From positions 1,364,001 to 1,428,000 of the forward strand of contig NZ_VLPK01000001.1 of assembly GCF_007558865.1 (NCBI RefSeq): DNA of 64,000 nucleotides. Reading direction: 5' to 3'. Of the stretch, positions 6,664 to 14,381 are shown piece by piece (positions within the stretch are counted from its first letter, which is position 1; every line of letters begins with the position of its first letter). Made by a program: the position numbers and the translations under genes. Below the pieces are notes generated by a model, which ran no database searches, was not told the origin of the DNA, and was given only the letters and a program-made list of their open reading frames with translations. This DNA is from Mucilaginibacter corticis. Its GTDB lineage: Bacteria > Bacteroidota > Bacteroidia > Sphingobacteriales > Sphingobacteriaceae.

Positions 6664-7662
6664 TTACTCTGCCATCCAAACCGTATCAACAAACCATTTT
6701 TTGTTGTCAAGGAAACGGCTTACAGGTTTAAAACCCGTGTTGCTTGCCATCTGGTCGGTTTGCATGAGGGTAAACTTTTGCGAGATCTCCATGTAGATAT
6801 ATTCGTCCTTAACAAAACGGATGGTTTCTTTACCAATGGTCACCAATTGGTCTGCAAGGCTGATGAGATAGCTTTTACAGGCACCTGTTTCAGGATCGTA
6901 CATGGCATAATGGTCAAATTTGTCAAGATCAAAATTACCACCTAATTCGCGGTTTATGCGGGTAAGCAAATTAAGGTTAAAGCGTTTAGTGATCCCCTCA
7001 GAATCATTATAAGCAGCCAGTATCACCTTGGGTGATTTCTTCAGATCGAAGCCTATCAGCGCCATATCGCCCGGGGCCAAATGGTTGCGCAGCTCTTTGC
7101 AAAACGCGGTCGCTTCCGTCACTGGCATATTACCAATATTCGATCCCATAAAAAGTACAACCTTGCGGCGGTTTGACAGCGCGGCGGCTTTTTTAAGCAT
7201 ATCAAAATACTCGCCGTTCAACCCTTTTATTTTGATACCGGGCAAAGTAAGCGGCAGCTTAATAGTAAGGTAATTGATAGTGCTGATGGATATATCTATA
7301 GGCAGGTAATTAAAATCAATCTGCTCGTCCAGCAAATATTTAAGCAGGTAAGATGATTTGGTGGCATCGCCCGCGCCAAGCTCAATCAGGTCGAACGCGT
7401 CGCCATCGCCAATAATAGCTTTTGCCAGTTGTGCCGTTTTTTCCGAGAAGATCTCCAGTTCGCAGTTTGTTGGATAATATTCAGGACAATCCATTAACTC
7501 CTGGAAGATCTTATCGCCCGCGGCGTCATAAAAATACATGGAGTTAAGCCGCTTAGGTGTCGACTGTAAGCCCTTGATAACATCTTTATAAAACGCTTCC
7601 GCGCTATTTTTTGATGCGTTTAATACTTCCGGTTGTGTAGCTGATTGGTTCATAGTATCCAT
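6664..7662 (-). CDS. egtD: L-histidine N-alpha-methyltransferase, EgtD family
   Basis: A 332-residue SAM-dependent methyltransferase. EgtD trimethylates L-histidine to hercynine, the first step of ergothioneine synthesis. Evidence: the N-terminal family motif YFYDAAGDKIFQELMDCPEYYPTNCE, the SAM loop LIELGAGDATKS, then VLFMGSNIGNMP and LIGFDLKKSPKVILAAYND, all typical of EgtD. Length is close to the usual 320. The start is ATG 7662, 9 bp after the egtB stop; the frame is open to a TTG at 7671. It is the last gene of a six-gene operon and follows an EgtB-like gene directly, which supports the pathway assignment. A 42-bp tandem array begins right after its stop. Confidence 0.92.
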   Translation of the reverse strand: MDTMNQSATQPEVLNASKNSAEAFYKDVIKGLQSTPKRLNSMYFYDAAGDKIFQELMDCPEYYPTNCELEIFSEKTAQLAKAIIGDGDAFDLIELGAGDATKSSYLLKYLLDEQIDFNYLPIDISISTINYLTIKLPLTLPGIKIKGLNGEYFDMLKKAAALSNRRKVVLFMGSNIGNMPVTEATAFCKELRNHLAPGDMALIGFDLKKSPKVILAAYNDSEGITKRFNLNLLTRINRELGGNFDLDKFDHYAMYDPETGACKSYLISLADQLVTIGKETIRFVKDEYIYMEISQKFTLMQTDQMASNTGFKPVSRFLDNKKWFVDTVWMAE

Positions 7663-7671
7663 TTGGTGCAA

Positions 7672-8820
7672 TTACTTAGCAAGCCTTATGCCAGTAAATT
7701 GCCATCGTAAATGCGTTTGAAAAAAGTTGCGGTAAGTGATACGGCTATGCCCCGGCGATGTAACTTCCGATGCGCCCCTCAATACTTTTTGGTTCACCAT
7801 AAATTTACCGTTATACTCGCCAATGGCGCCGGCAGCCTTTGTAAAACCGGGATATGGCAGATACGAGCTTTCGGTCCATTCCCAGCTTTTACCCCATGCA
7901 AATTGCGGCGCGGTAGCTTCCCACTCAAACTCGGTTGGCAGGCGCATACCTTTCCAGGTGGCATAAGCGTAGGCTTCAAAATAACTGATATGGCAAACAG
8001 GATCATGCAGTTTCAATGGCTCTAAACCATGGAAACTGTAGTTATGCCACTCGCCATCGATCATATGCCAGTAAAGCGGTGATTCGATATGATGGGTTTT
8101 TACCCAATCCCAGCCCTCGGCATGCCAGTGGCGGAAATCATGATAGCCATCGGCATTTATAAATTCTAAATACTCGGCATTAGTAACCAGGTTAGGGCTT
8201 ATGTCAAAAGCGTTTAAATATACCTTATGGCGGTTATGCTCATTATCGAAACTAAAGCCCTTGCCTGCAAAGCCTATCTCATAAACGCCTTCATCCAGCT
8301 TAATAAACCCGGAATCGCTGCGCGCAACCTTTGGCGACACATAGTCTTTGTTATAAGCCGGGAACAATGGATTATGCCCTAAAATATATTTGATATCGGT
8401 ATATAGCAATTCCTGGTGCTGCTCTTCATGGTTAAGGCCCAAAACCAGTAATTCACGCACCTCTGCCGAGGGTTCTTCGAGTAAGAATTTGGTCATGGCA
8501 TCATCTACGTATTCGCGGTAGCGATAGATCTCGATAACGGTTGGCCGGCTTAAATTGCCCCGGTCTGTACGGATAACGCGGTTACCCACAGCTTCATAAT
8601 AACTGTTGAACACGTAGTTATATTCCGCATTATATTCCTGGTAGCCGGTAGCGTAGGGCTTTAAAATAAAGGTCTCGAAAAACCAGGTGGTATGGCCAAT
8701 ATGCCACTTGGGCGGGCTCACGTCAACCACCGGCTGCACCACGTAGTCTTCGGTCTGCAGGTGGCTGCAGATAGCTTCAGTATGTTTTCTAACTTTAAAG
8801 TAACAGTCTAATAGATCCAT
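7672..8820 (-). CDS. egtB: Ergothioneine sulfoxide synthase, EgtB family
   Basis: A 382-residue protein with an N-terminal DinB-like helical domain (about 1-160) and a C-terminal formylglycine-generating-enzyme-like (FGE-sulfatase) domain (about 170-382). EgtB is a non-heme iron oxygenase that joins hercynine to a thiol donor and forms the sulfoxide. The three-histidine iron site is visible: WHIGHTTWFFE (His43) and NHEEQHQE (His131, His135). GMRLPTEFEWEA, WEWTESSYLPYPGF and YRNFF...WQFTGIRLAK mark the FGE part. No EgtC-type amidase is present, so cysteine may be the donor, as in other short EgtB types; this is inference. No EgtE-type lyase is seen in the window. The gene sits 3 bp after the transporter gene and 9 bp before egtD. 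Confidence 0.9.
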   Translation of the reverse strand: MDLLDCYFKVRKHTEAICSHLQTEDYVVQPVVDVSPPKWHIGHTTWFFETFILKPYATGYQEYNAEYNYVFNSYYEAVGNRVIRTDRGNLSRPTVIEIYRYREYVDDAMTKFLLEEPSAEVRELLVLGLNHEEQHQELLYTDIKYILGHNPLFPAYNKDYVSPKVARSDSGFIKLDEGVYEIGFAGKGFSFDNEHNRHKVYLNAFDISPNLVTNAEYLEFINADGYHDFRHWHAEGWDWVKTHHIESPLYWHMIDGEWHNYSFHGLEPLKLHDPVCHISYFEAYAYATWKGMRLPTEFEWEATAPQFAWGKSWEWTESSYLPYPGFTKAAGAIGEYNGKFMVNQKVLRGASEVTSPGHSRITYRNFFQTHLRWQFTGIRLAK

Positions 8821-8823
8821 TGA

Positions 8824-10395
8824 TTATTTTCTTTCCAAATACTGTTTAAGGTCTGATATGGTTTTAACACCCAGATCGGCAGCTTGTTTTTTACGCATCA
8901 TTAAAGCATAGGCATTGTTAAATCCAATAGGTTGCAGCCACTTAATTTGATACCGATTTTCAAATTCGTTTTTAACATAGTTATAGGTTTTATCCCTGTC
9001 GCCCTCCAAAGCATCAATAGCTTTTTGCTGTGGCTGCAATATGGCAAGCAGGCCTGTCCCCGTGTATTCGGGGTATAGGTCTATCTGGTTATTGGTCAGC
9101 GCATCAAAACAAATTTTAGTGCCGCCCAGCCCCGTTTTGGTGGCCACATCATAATCTGTATATCCCTTTATCAGCATGGTGTACATACTGGCTAAAATAT
9201 ATTGTTCTCCAAATATTTTAGAGCCTATGCGCACTATCCCTGCATTACCGCCACGCTCCGGCTGGTATAAATTATGCGCCGTTAAAAAGTCCTTAGCCAC
9301 ACGTTCCGGGCTTTGGTGAAGGTAGTCAGTCCGGTAATTTAAATCGGTCATAACGCTATCATTTATTTTGCCCGACAGCATGTTTAATGTCTTTTCCAGG
9401 TCAGGAAATTTCTTCAAGGCATCGTCCCTTACTATCGGCGCGGCATAATATGGCGGGAAGATCTTTTTATTATCATCTAAAACCACCAGGTCGTAAGCTT
9501 TGAGCCGCCCGTCGGTCGAGTAGCCGCTGATCACATCCAGCTCTTTCTCAAAACAGGCTTTATACATCACCGCATCGCTGATGACTATGGTATGGATCTT
9601 CAGCCCATACTTACTGCGCAGGCCCAGGTTACCATCCTGCCGGCCCATAAATTCGGGCGTAAAACCGGCGGTAAGTTTACTGCCATAGGCTGATGGGATA
9701 AAGTAAAAACAAGCCATCACGATGATCAATACCGGTAATACTTTAGCCGCGACCTTCAATTTCTTCAGATTAAGATGCTGCAGCATGGATAGTAAAGAGT
9801 CAAACAAAATAGCCAGCAAAGCCGCCGGGATGGCCCCCGCCAGGATCATGTTGGTATTATTAAGCGAGATACCACCGAAAATAAACTCGCCTAAGCCACC
9901 CGCCGCTATGTATGAGGCCAATGTAGCCACGCCAACATTTATTACCGTAGCGGTACGGATACCGGCCAATATCACCGGCATAGCCAGGGGCAGCTCAACC
10001 TTAAACAGCACCTGCCTTTTACTCATGCCCATGGCTACCGCTGCTTCTTTAACAGCGCCGTCAACCCCGGTAATGCCTGTGTAGGTGTTACGAATGATTG
10101 GCAACAGCGCATACAGCAATAAAGCAACAATGGCGGGCTTTGCACCAATGCCCAGCAGGGGGATCATAAAACCCAAAAGCGCTATACTGGGGATGGTCTG
10201 CAAAACACCGGCAACGCCTAAAATCGACCCTGATAATTTTCTTTTCCGAGCGATAAGAATGCCCAACGGCAAGCCGACTAATACCGCTATGATGAGCGAA
10301 ATAAAAGTTAGCCCGATATGCTGCAGCGTTTGCGTAAGCAGCTTATCGCTTTGCTGGGCCATGAACTGCCAGAGGGTTTGCTGTTGCTCATTCAT
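8824..10395 (-). CDS. egtU: Fused ABC permease and circularly permuted binding domain, EgtU-like
   Basis: A 523-residue inner-membrane protein. Residues 1-235 are an OpuB/ProW-type permease with about six TM segments and the coupling motif EAAVAMGMSKRQVLFKVELPLAMP. Residues 241-523 are an OpuBC/OsmX-type binding domain, but the halves are swapped. The usual C-terminal half comes first (GFTPEFMGRQDG, GYSTDGRL, DDNKKIFPPYYAAPIV, about 241-374), then a linker, then the usual N-terminal half (VRIGSKIFGEQYILASMY, GLGGTK, IDLYPEYTGTG, GFNNAYAL, TISDLKQYL, 387-523). Family annotation is glycine betaine/choline transport, but fused TMD-SBD proteins of this type include the ergothioneine importer EgtU, and the egtB/egtD neighbours favour that substrate. 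It overlaps the ATPase gene by 8 bp. Confidence 0.85.
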   Translation of the reverse strand: MNEQQQTLWQFMAQQSDKLLTQTLQHIGLTFISLIIAVLVGLPLGILIARKRKLSGSILGVAGVLQTIPSIALLGFMIPLLGIGAKPAIVALLLYALLPIIRNTYTGITGVDGAVKEAAVAMGMSKRQVLFKVELPLAMPVILAGIRTATVINVGVATLASYIAAGGLGEFIFGGISLNNTNMILAGAIPAALLAILFDSLLSMLQHLNLKKLKVAAKVLPVLIIVMACFYFIPSAYGSKLTAGFTPEFMGRQDGNLGLRSKYGLKIHTIVISDAVMYKACFEKELDVISGYSTDGRLKAYDLVVLDDNKKIFPPYYAAPIVRDDALKKFPDLEKTLNMLSGKINDSVMTDLNYRTDYLHQSPERVAKDFLTAHNLYQPERGGNAGIVRIGSKIFGEQYILASMYTMLIKGYTDYDVATKTGLGGTKICFDALTNNQIDLYPEYTGTGLLAILQPQQKAIDALEGDRDKTYNYVKNEFENRYQIKWLQPIGFNNAYALMMRKKQAADLGVKTISDLKQYLERK

Positions 10396-11344
10396 GCGGC
10401 TGGTGCTTTTTGTATTGATAAAATGCCGACATCAACTCCTCAAAACCCAACGTTCCAACTTTTTTACGCTCATGATCGAGTATGGCTATATTTTCATTTT
10501 TTGTAAACTGTAACCGCTCTAACATAAACCACAAACTTGCATCAGCCGGAAAAGCAACGCCCTGCAATTCAAAAGTTCCCCCTTCAGAGGGCGGAGGGGG
10601 CTTGATCGCCTTAAACTCCAATTGCAATCGTTGCTCTTTTAAAAAATCTTTAATAAAAGCGTTGGCTGGTTTAAACAGCAATTCAGCAGGTGTGCCGTTC
10701 TGTATGATCCTGCCTTTGTCCATCAGGCAGATCCTGTCGCCCAGCTCAAAAGCTTCTTGCACATCGTGCGTCACCATGATGATGGTTTTTCGCTTTAGCT
10801 CATCCAACTCCTTAAACTCGGCATGGATCTTTGAGCGCGTTACATTGTCAAGCGCGGCAAAGGGCTCATCCATCAATAACACAGGAGGATCTGCAACCAG
10901 GGCACGGGCCAAACCAACGCGTTGCTGCTGGCCGCCGCTTAATTCATTAGGGTAAACGTTTAAATATTTTTTATCGAGGTGCAGTTTCTCCAATAACTCG
11001 CTAACGCGATGTTTGATCTGCTTGTCGTCCCATTTTAGCAATTGCGGAACGATGGCGATATTCTCGGCCACGGTATAGTGTGGGAACAGGCCATTGTTCT
11101 GCAATACGTAACCGATACCGCGGCGCAATGCCTCGGGCGATTGTTCCATGATATCTCGCCCGTTAATAAAGATCTTACCGGCGGTTGGTTCAATTAACCG
11201 GTTGATCATTTTAAGCGTGGTGGTTTTACCGCAACCGCTGGTACCCAGCAAGATCAGGTTCTCGCCCTCGTTAACCTCGAACGAAATATGATCAACAGCC
11301 TTAGTTTTCCCGAATGATTTACTTAAATGGTCAACCTTTATCAT
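10388..11344 (-). CDS. egtV: ABC transporter ATPase, EgtV/OpuCA-like
   Basis: A 318-residue ATPase partnering the fused permease. It has Walker A GTSGCGKTT (34-42), Q-loop QNNG, signature LSGGQQQR (135-142), Walker B VLLMDEP and H-loop THD. The C-terminal 60 residues resemble a single CBS-like module (ILDHERKKVGTLGFEELM), as in OpuCA/EgtV proteins, where CBS domains regulate transport. The linker before it holds PPPPSEGGTFEL (249-260), encoded by a copy of a dispersed GC-rich repeat (10573-10606) inserted in frame. Start is ATG 11344; a TTG lies two codons upstream. It follows the reductase gene by 6 bp. Confidence 0.88.
   Translation of the reverse strand: MIKVDHLSKSFGKTKAVDHISFEVNEGENLILLGTSGCGKTTTLKMINRLIEPTAGKIFINGRDIMEQSPEALRRGIGYVLQNNGLFPHYTVAENIAIVPQLLKWDDKQIKHRVSELLEKLHLDKKYLNVYPNELSGGQQQRVGLARALVADPPVLLMDEPFAALDNVTRSKIHAEFKELDELKRKTIIMVTHDVQEAFELGDRICLMDKGRIIQNGTPAELLFKPANAFIKDFLKEQRLQLEFKAIKPPPPSEGGTFELQGVAFPADASLWFMLERLQFTKNENIAILDHERKKVGTLGFEELMSAFYQYKKHQPHE
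10573..10606. repeat. Dispersed GC-rich repeat copy inside the egtV coding region
   Basis: On the plus strand AAGTTCCCCCTTCAGAGGG is followed by CGGAGGGGGCTT. This is the same layout (GTTCCCC, short palindrome, purine-rich block) as the intergenic element at 1082-1113. Here it lies within the interdomain linker and is translated as KPPPPSEGGTF without breaking the frame. Confidence 0.6.
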
Positions 11345-11350
11345 CGGCAA

Positions 11351-12742
11351 TTAATCTTCAATACGCATGAACAGGTTATTCAATGACTCTGAATACAGCG
11401 GGTGCGCGAATACACAATAGCGGATCCTATCATAAGTAATACCACCCTCCATAGCCATTTGCAGTACCGACATGATCTCGCCACCCTCCTGGCCTAAAAT
11501 AGCGGCACCCAATATCTTCTTTGTTTTACGGTCGACCACGGCTTTCATAAATCCGCGGGTATCGCCTGTTTCAACAGCACGCGCTACATGCGCCATGGGT
11601 AGCTTGGCTATGATCACATCAAGCCCCTGGTCTTTTGCTTCCTGCTCGCTTATACCGATGCGACCCAATTGCGGGTCGGTGAACATGCAGTAAGGTACAG
11701 GCCTGTCCTTGGTATTCAGGTTGGCTTTTTCAATAATGTTACGGTAGACGATGGTATAATCGTTATAGGAAATATGGGTAAACGCCGGGCCGCCATTTAC
11801 ATCGCCTAAAGCATAAATACCTTTCACGTTGGTTTCCAGCTTATCATTTACCTTGATAAAGCCTTTTTCATTAACCTTAACACCTGTTTTGTCTAACCCC
11901 AAGTTATCTGTATTGGGCGAGCGGCCCACAGCCACCAGCACATGGCTAAATTTCTCTTTCTTCTCGTGCCCCGCGTTTTTTATGGTGGCGATGATCTTGC
12001 CTTTTTTGCTTTGTTTAAACTTAACCACCTGCGACCCCGTCTGCACATTGATATCTTCCAGCTCAAACAGCTTACGCATTTCAAGAGAGAGATCTTCATC
12101 CTCGTGCGAGATCAACCGTGCTGACCGCTCTATTATTGTGACCTTGCTGCCAAACCTGCGGAACATTTGTCCAAACTCTAAACCGATATAATTACCGCCG
12201 ATCACTAATAAATTACCAGGCACTTTATCCAACTCTAAAATAGATGTCGAGGTTAAATAATTAATGTCTTTCAAACCTTCAATATCAGGAATAACAGTTT
12301 TAGCGCCATTATTTAAAAACACCAGGTCGGCTTTATAAACTTGCGTGCCGCCGTCATTCAGTTTTACCGATATGGTTTTAACGTCAATAAAAACAGCTTC
12401 GCCAAATACCAGGTCAAGGTTGGGCGTTTCATCTGCGTTTTTTGTACTGCCGTTACGGGCGTGCATCACAATATCATCTTTGCGTTTTTTTATCAGCGCC
12501 ATGTCCACCTTGTAACCCTTTATTTTGATCCCCAGCGGGCCGCTGTTGGTAGCCATGTAGGCGGCCTTTGCAGATGCTACCCAGGTTTTTGTAGGTGTAC
12601 AGCCATCATTCACACAGGTGCCGCCTACCCAGCGTTTTTCAATCAGCACCACTTTTTTGCCTGCTTTGGCCAATCTTTTGGCAAGCGGTAGGCCTGCCTG
12701 CCCGGCGCCTATAACAATAGCATCATATTCTTTCGGCTTCAT
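11351..12742 (-). CDS. FAD-dependent pyridine nucleotide-disulfide oxidoreductase
   Basis: A 463-residue flavoprotein of the dihydrolipoamide dehydrogenase/glutathione reductase class. FAD-binding IVIGAGQAGLPLAKRLAKAG at the N-terminus, redox-active disulfide GGTCVNDGCTPTK, NAD(P)H-binding LLVIGGNYIGLEFGQMFRRFG, second FAD motif YALGDVNGGPAFTH and the C-terminal HPLYSESLNNLF with the active-site histidine. It resembles proteins annotated as mercuric reductase, but the N-terminal HMA domain and the C-terminal vicinal cysteines needed for Hg(II) are absent. The ATG at 12742 sits 2 bp after the DUF427 stop and is preferred over an upstream in-frame start. Its place inside an ergothioneine operon suggests a low-molecular-weight thiol or disulfide substrate; that is inference. 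Confidence 0.88.
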   Translation of the reverse strand: MKPKEYDAIVIGAGQAGLPLAKRLAKAGKKVVLIEKRWVGGTCVNDGCTPTKTWVASAKAAYMATNSGPLGIKIKGYKVDMALIKKRKDDIVMHARNGSTKNADETPNLDLVFGEAVFIDVKTISVKLNDGGTQVYKADLVFLNNGAKTVIPDIEGLKDINYLTSTSILELDKVPGNLLVIGGNYIGLEFGQMFRRFGSKVTIIERSARLISHEDEDLSLEMRKLFELEDINVQTGSQVVKFKQSKKGKIIATIKNAGHEKKEKFSHVLVAVGRSPNTDNLGLDKTGVKVNEKGFIKVNDKLETNVKGIYALGDVNGGPAFTHISYNDYTIVYRNIIEKANLNTKDRPVPYCMFTDPQLGRIGISEQEAKDQGLDVIIAKLPMAHVARAVETGDTRGFMKAVVDRKTKKILGAAILGQEGGEIMSVLQMAMEGGITYDRIRYCVFAHPLYSESLNNLFMRIED

Positions 12743-12744
12743 GA

Positions 12745-13026
12745 TCAGTTGGTTATTTGTACACCTTTCCAAAAGGCTATATAATTTTTAATATGCGCCG
12801 CGGCTTCTTTCGGATCAGAGTAATACCAGGCCGCGTCCCTATTCTCTTTACCATCAACCACCAGGCTATGGTATGATGCCAGGCCTTTCCACGGGCAAAC
12901 GGTATTGGTGCTTGAACTGCAAAGGTATTCGGGCTTAACGCTTTCAACCGGGAAATAATGATTATTCTCAACCACAACGGTATTGTCGCTCTCGGCAATT
13001 ACCTGGTTATTCCATATTGCTTTCAT
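12745..13026 (-). CDS. DUF427 domain protein
   Basis: A 93-residue cytoplasmic protein that is essentially one DUF427 domain: MKAIWNNQVIAESDNTVVVENNHYFP, then the conserved CPWKGLASYHSLVVDG and DAAWYYSDPKEAAAHIKNYIAFWKGV. No enzymatic role is established for the family that I can state. It is the first gene of the minus-strand operon that continues with the disulfide reductase (2-bp spacing), the ABC transporter and egtB-egtD, so it is probably cotranscribed with them. Confidence 0.9.
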   Translation of the reverse strand: MKAIWNNQVIAESDNTVVVENNHYFPVESVKPEYLCSSSTNTVCPWKGLASYHSLVVDGKENRDAAWYYSDPKEAAAHIKNYIAFWKGVQITN

Positions 13027-13191
13027 ATTGGTACTATTGCTTGGTTTTGTTTAATAAAGATAAGTTTATCCTTTGATAGATTGATAAGGCAAAAAAGATG
13101 TTTTTGTTTGATTATCAACGGGTGATTATGTCATATAAAAACCATAGATAATTTTTTTTAAAAGATTATTTTTAATTTACCATTAAACGTA

Positions 13192-13199
13192 TATCTTTG
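13192..13199 (+). promoter_or_regulatory. -7 box of the tRNA-Glu gene
   Basis: TATCTTTG fits TAnnTTTG and lies 34 bp before the tRNA, a sensible place for its promoter. The -33 region is AT-rich without an exact TTTG. Confidence 0.5.
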
Positions 13200-13233
13200 C
13201 AATCCCAAAATAAGGGAAATCATTTTAAAAAAT

Positions 13234-13305
13234 GGCCCGTTCGTCTAGGGGTTAGGACGTTAGATTTTCATTCTAGAAACAGGGGTTCGATTCCCCTACG
13301 GGCTA
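13234..13305 (+). tRNA. tRNA-Glu (anticodon TTC)
   Basis: The 72-base gene folds as a cloverleaf: acceptor GGCCCGT/ACGGGCT with discriminator A, D arm containing TCTAGGGGTTAGGA, anticodon loop TTTTCAT giving TTC, and T arm AGGGGTTCGATTCCCCT. CCA is not encoded. A terminator follows 5 bases later. Confidence 0.95.
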
Positions 13306-13309
13306 CAAA

Positions 13310-13343
13310 AGGAAACACCAGATAATGGTTGTTTCCTTTTTTT
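13310..13343 (+). terminator. Intrinsic terminator after tRNA-Glu
   Basis: AGGAAACA (13310-13317) pairs with TGTTTCCT (13330-13337), extended by ACCA/TGGT with a bulge, and runs directly into seven T residues. Confidence 0.85.
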
Positions 13344-13532
13344 ATGTCCAAAAACAAGTGGCACATAGACAATTACTATCGAGCCAAGAAGGGTTTTATC
13401 AAAGGCCTGCCTTGACATCTGTAAATGACTAAATAAATTTTGAGCCTTCCAGTCAAGTAATTTGAGCTTCCCGGCAAACCCGTACTGTTTTTTTAGCCTG
13501 ACCTTTGTTTTGCAATTAAAGCAAACAGAAAA

Positions 13533-14348
13533 ATGAAAAATGTAATATTAATAACAGGTGCCTCTGCCGGGATGGGTAAAGATTTCGCTAAGGGATTAGT
13601 AAAAGATGGCCACGTAGTTTATGGCGCTGCACGCAGGGTAGACAAAATGGATGATATCAAAGCGCTTGGCGTAAAGATATTAGAGATGGATGTAACCGAT
13701 GATGCCTCAATGGTTACGGGAATTGACACCATAATTAAAGTTGAAGGCAGGTTAGATGTATTGATCAACAATGCGGGCTTTGGCTCATATGGTGCGATTG
13801 AAGACGTGCCGATGGCTGACGCGCGGTACCAGCTGGAAGTAAACGTAATTGGGGCAGCGCGTTTAATGCAATTGGTTTTACCTTCTATGCGTAAACACAA
13901 ATTTGGGCGCATTATTAATGTAACTTCAATAGGTGGTAAATTAGCTATGGCTTTTGGTGGCTGGTACCATGCCAGCAAGTTTGCGCTGGAAGCATTGAGT
14001 GATAGCCTGCGTAACGAAGTAGAGCAGTTTGGCATTGATGTGATAGTTATAGAGCCGGGCGGTATAAAAACAGAGTGGAGCGGCATTGCAGGTGATAATC
14101 TAAAGAAAATTTCAGGGCATACTGCTTATAAGCAAAAGGCCAATCAGGTTGCAGAATTGTTTGACACGATTGAAAATAAAGTACCCGGACCGGAGGTAAT
14201 TACGACTTTGGTAAGGAAAGCCATTGAAGCTAAAAAGCCCAAAACGAGATATTCCGATGGTTATATGGCAGGGGTTGCCTTATTTATGCGTAAAATATTA
14301 TCCGACAGGCTGTTTGACAAGATAATGATGAGTCAATTTAAAAAGTAA
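13533..14348 (+). CDS. Short-chain dehydrogenase/reductase
   Basis: A 271-residue classical SDR. TGASAGMG at residues 8-15 is the NAD(P)-binding loop, RR at 34-35 after the second strand suggests NADPH preference, NNAG follows strand 4, and the catalytic pair is Tyr/Lys in WYHASK with the upstream Ser in NVTSIGG. PGGIKTEW follows the active site. Substrate cannot be told from sequence. An AraC-type regulator follows 33 bp downstream on the same strand and may control it or be cotranscribed. Confidence 0.92.
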   Translation: MKNVILITGASAGMGKDFAKGLVKDGHVVYGAARRVDKMDDIKALGVKILEMDVTDDASMVTGIDTIIKVEGRLDVLINNAGFGSYGAIEDVPMADARYQLEVNVIGAARLMQLVLPSMRKHKFGRIINVTSIGGKLAMAFGGWYHASKFALEALSDSLRNEVEQFGIDVIVIEPGGIKTEWSGIAGDNLKKISGHTAYKQKANQVAELFDTIENKVPGPEVITTLVRKAIEAKKPKTRYSDGYMAGVALFMRKILSDRLFDKIMMSQFKK

Positions 14349-14381
14349 TAAGATTATAGAATCAGTATATTTGAACTTCAC

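Noticed and set aside
6471..6710. 79-codon minus-strand frame with a 14-residue periodic peptide
   Set aside because: The periodicity follows from the 42-bp DNA repeat, the frame starts inside egtD in another frame and has no start signal. Kept as a repeat finding rather than a gene.
8824..11344. Glycine betaine/choline (OpuC/ProU) transporter
   Set aside because: Family motifs allow it, but direct linkage to egtB and egtD makes ergothioneine the better hypothesis. Betaine remains the alternative.
11351..12742. Mercuric reductase (merA)
   Set aside because: No HMA domain, no C-terminal vicinal cysteines and no other mer genes.
13344..13532. Possible integrase or attachment-site remnant after tRNA-Glu
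   Set aside because: No repeat of the tRNA 3' end and no integrase-like reading was found in the following sequence.
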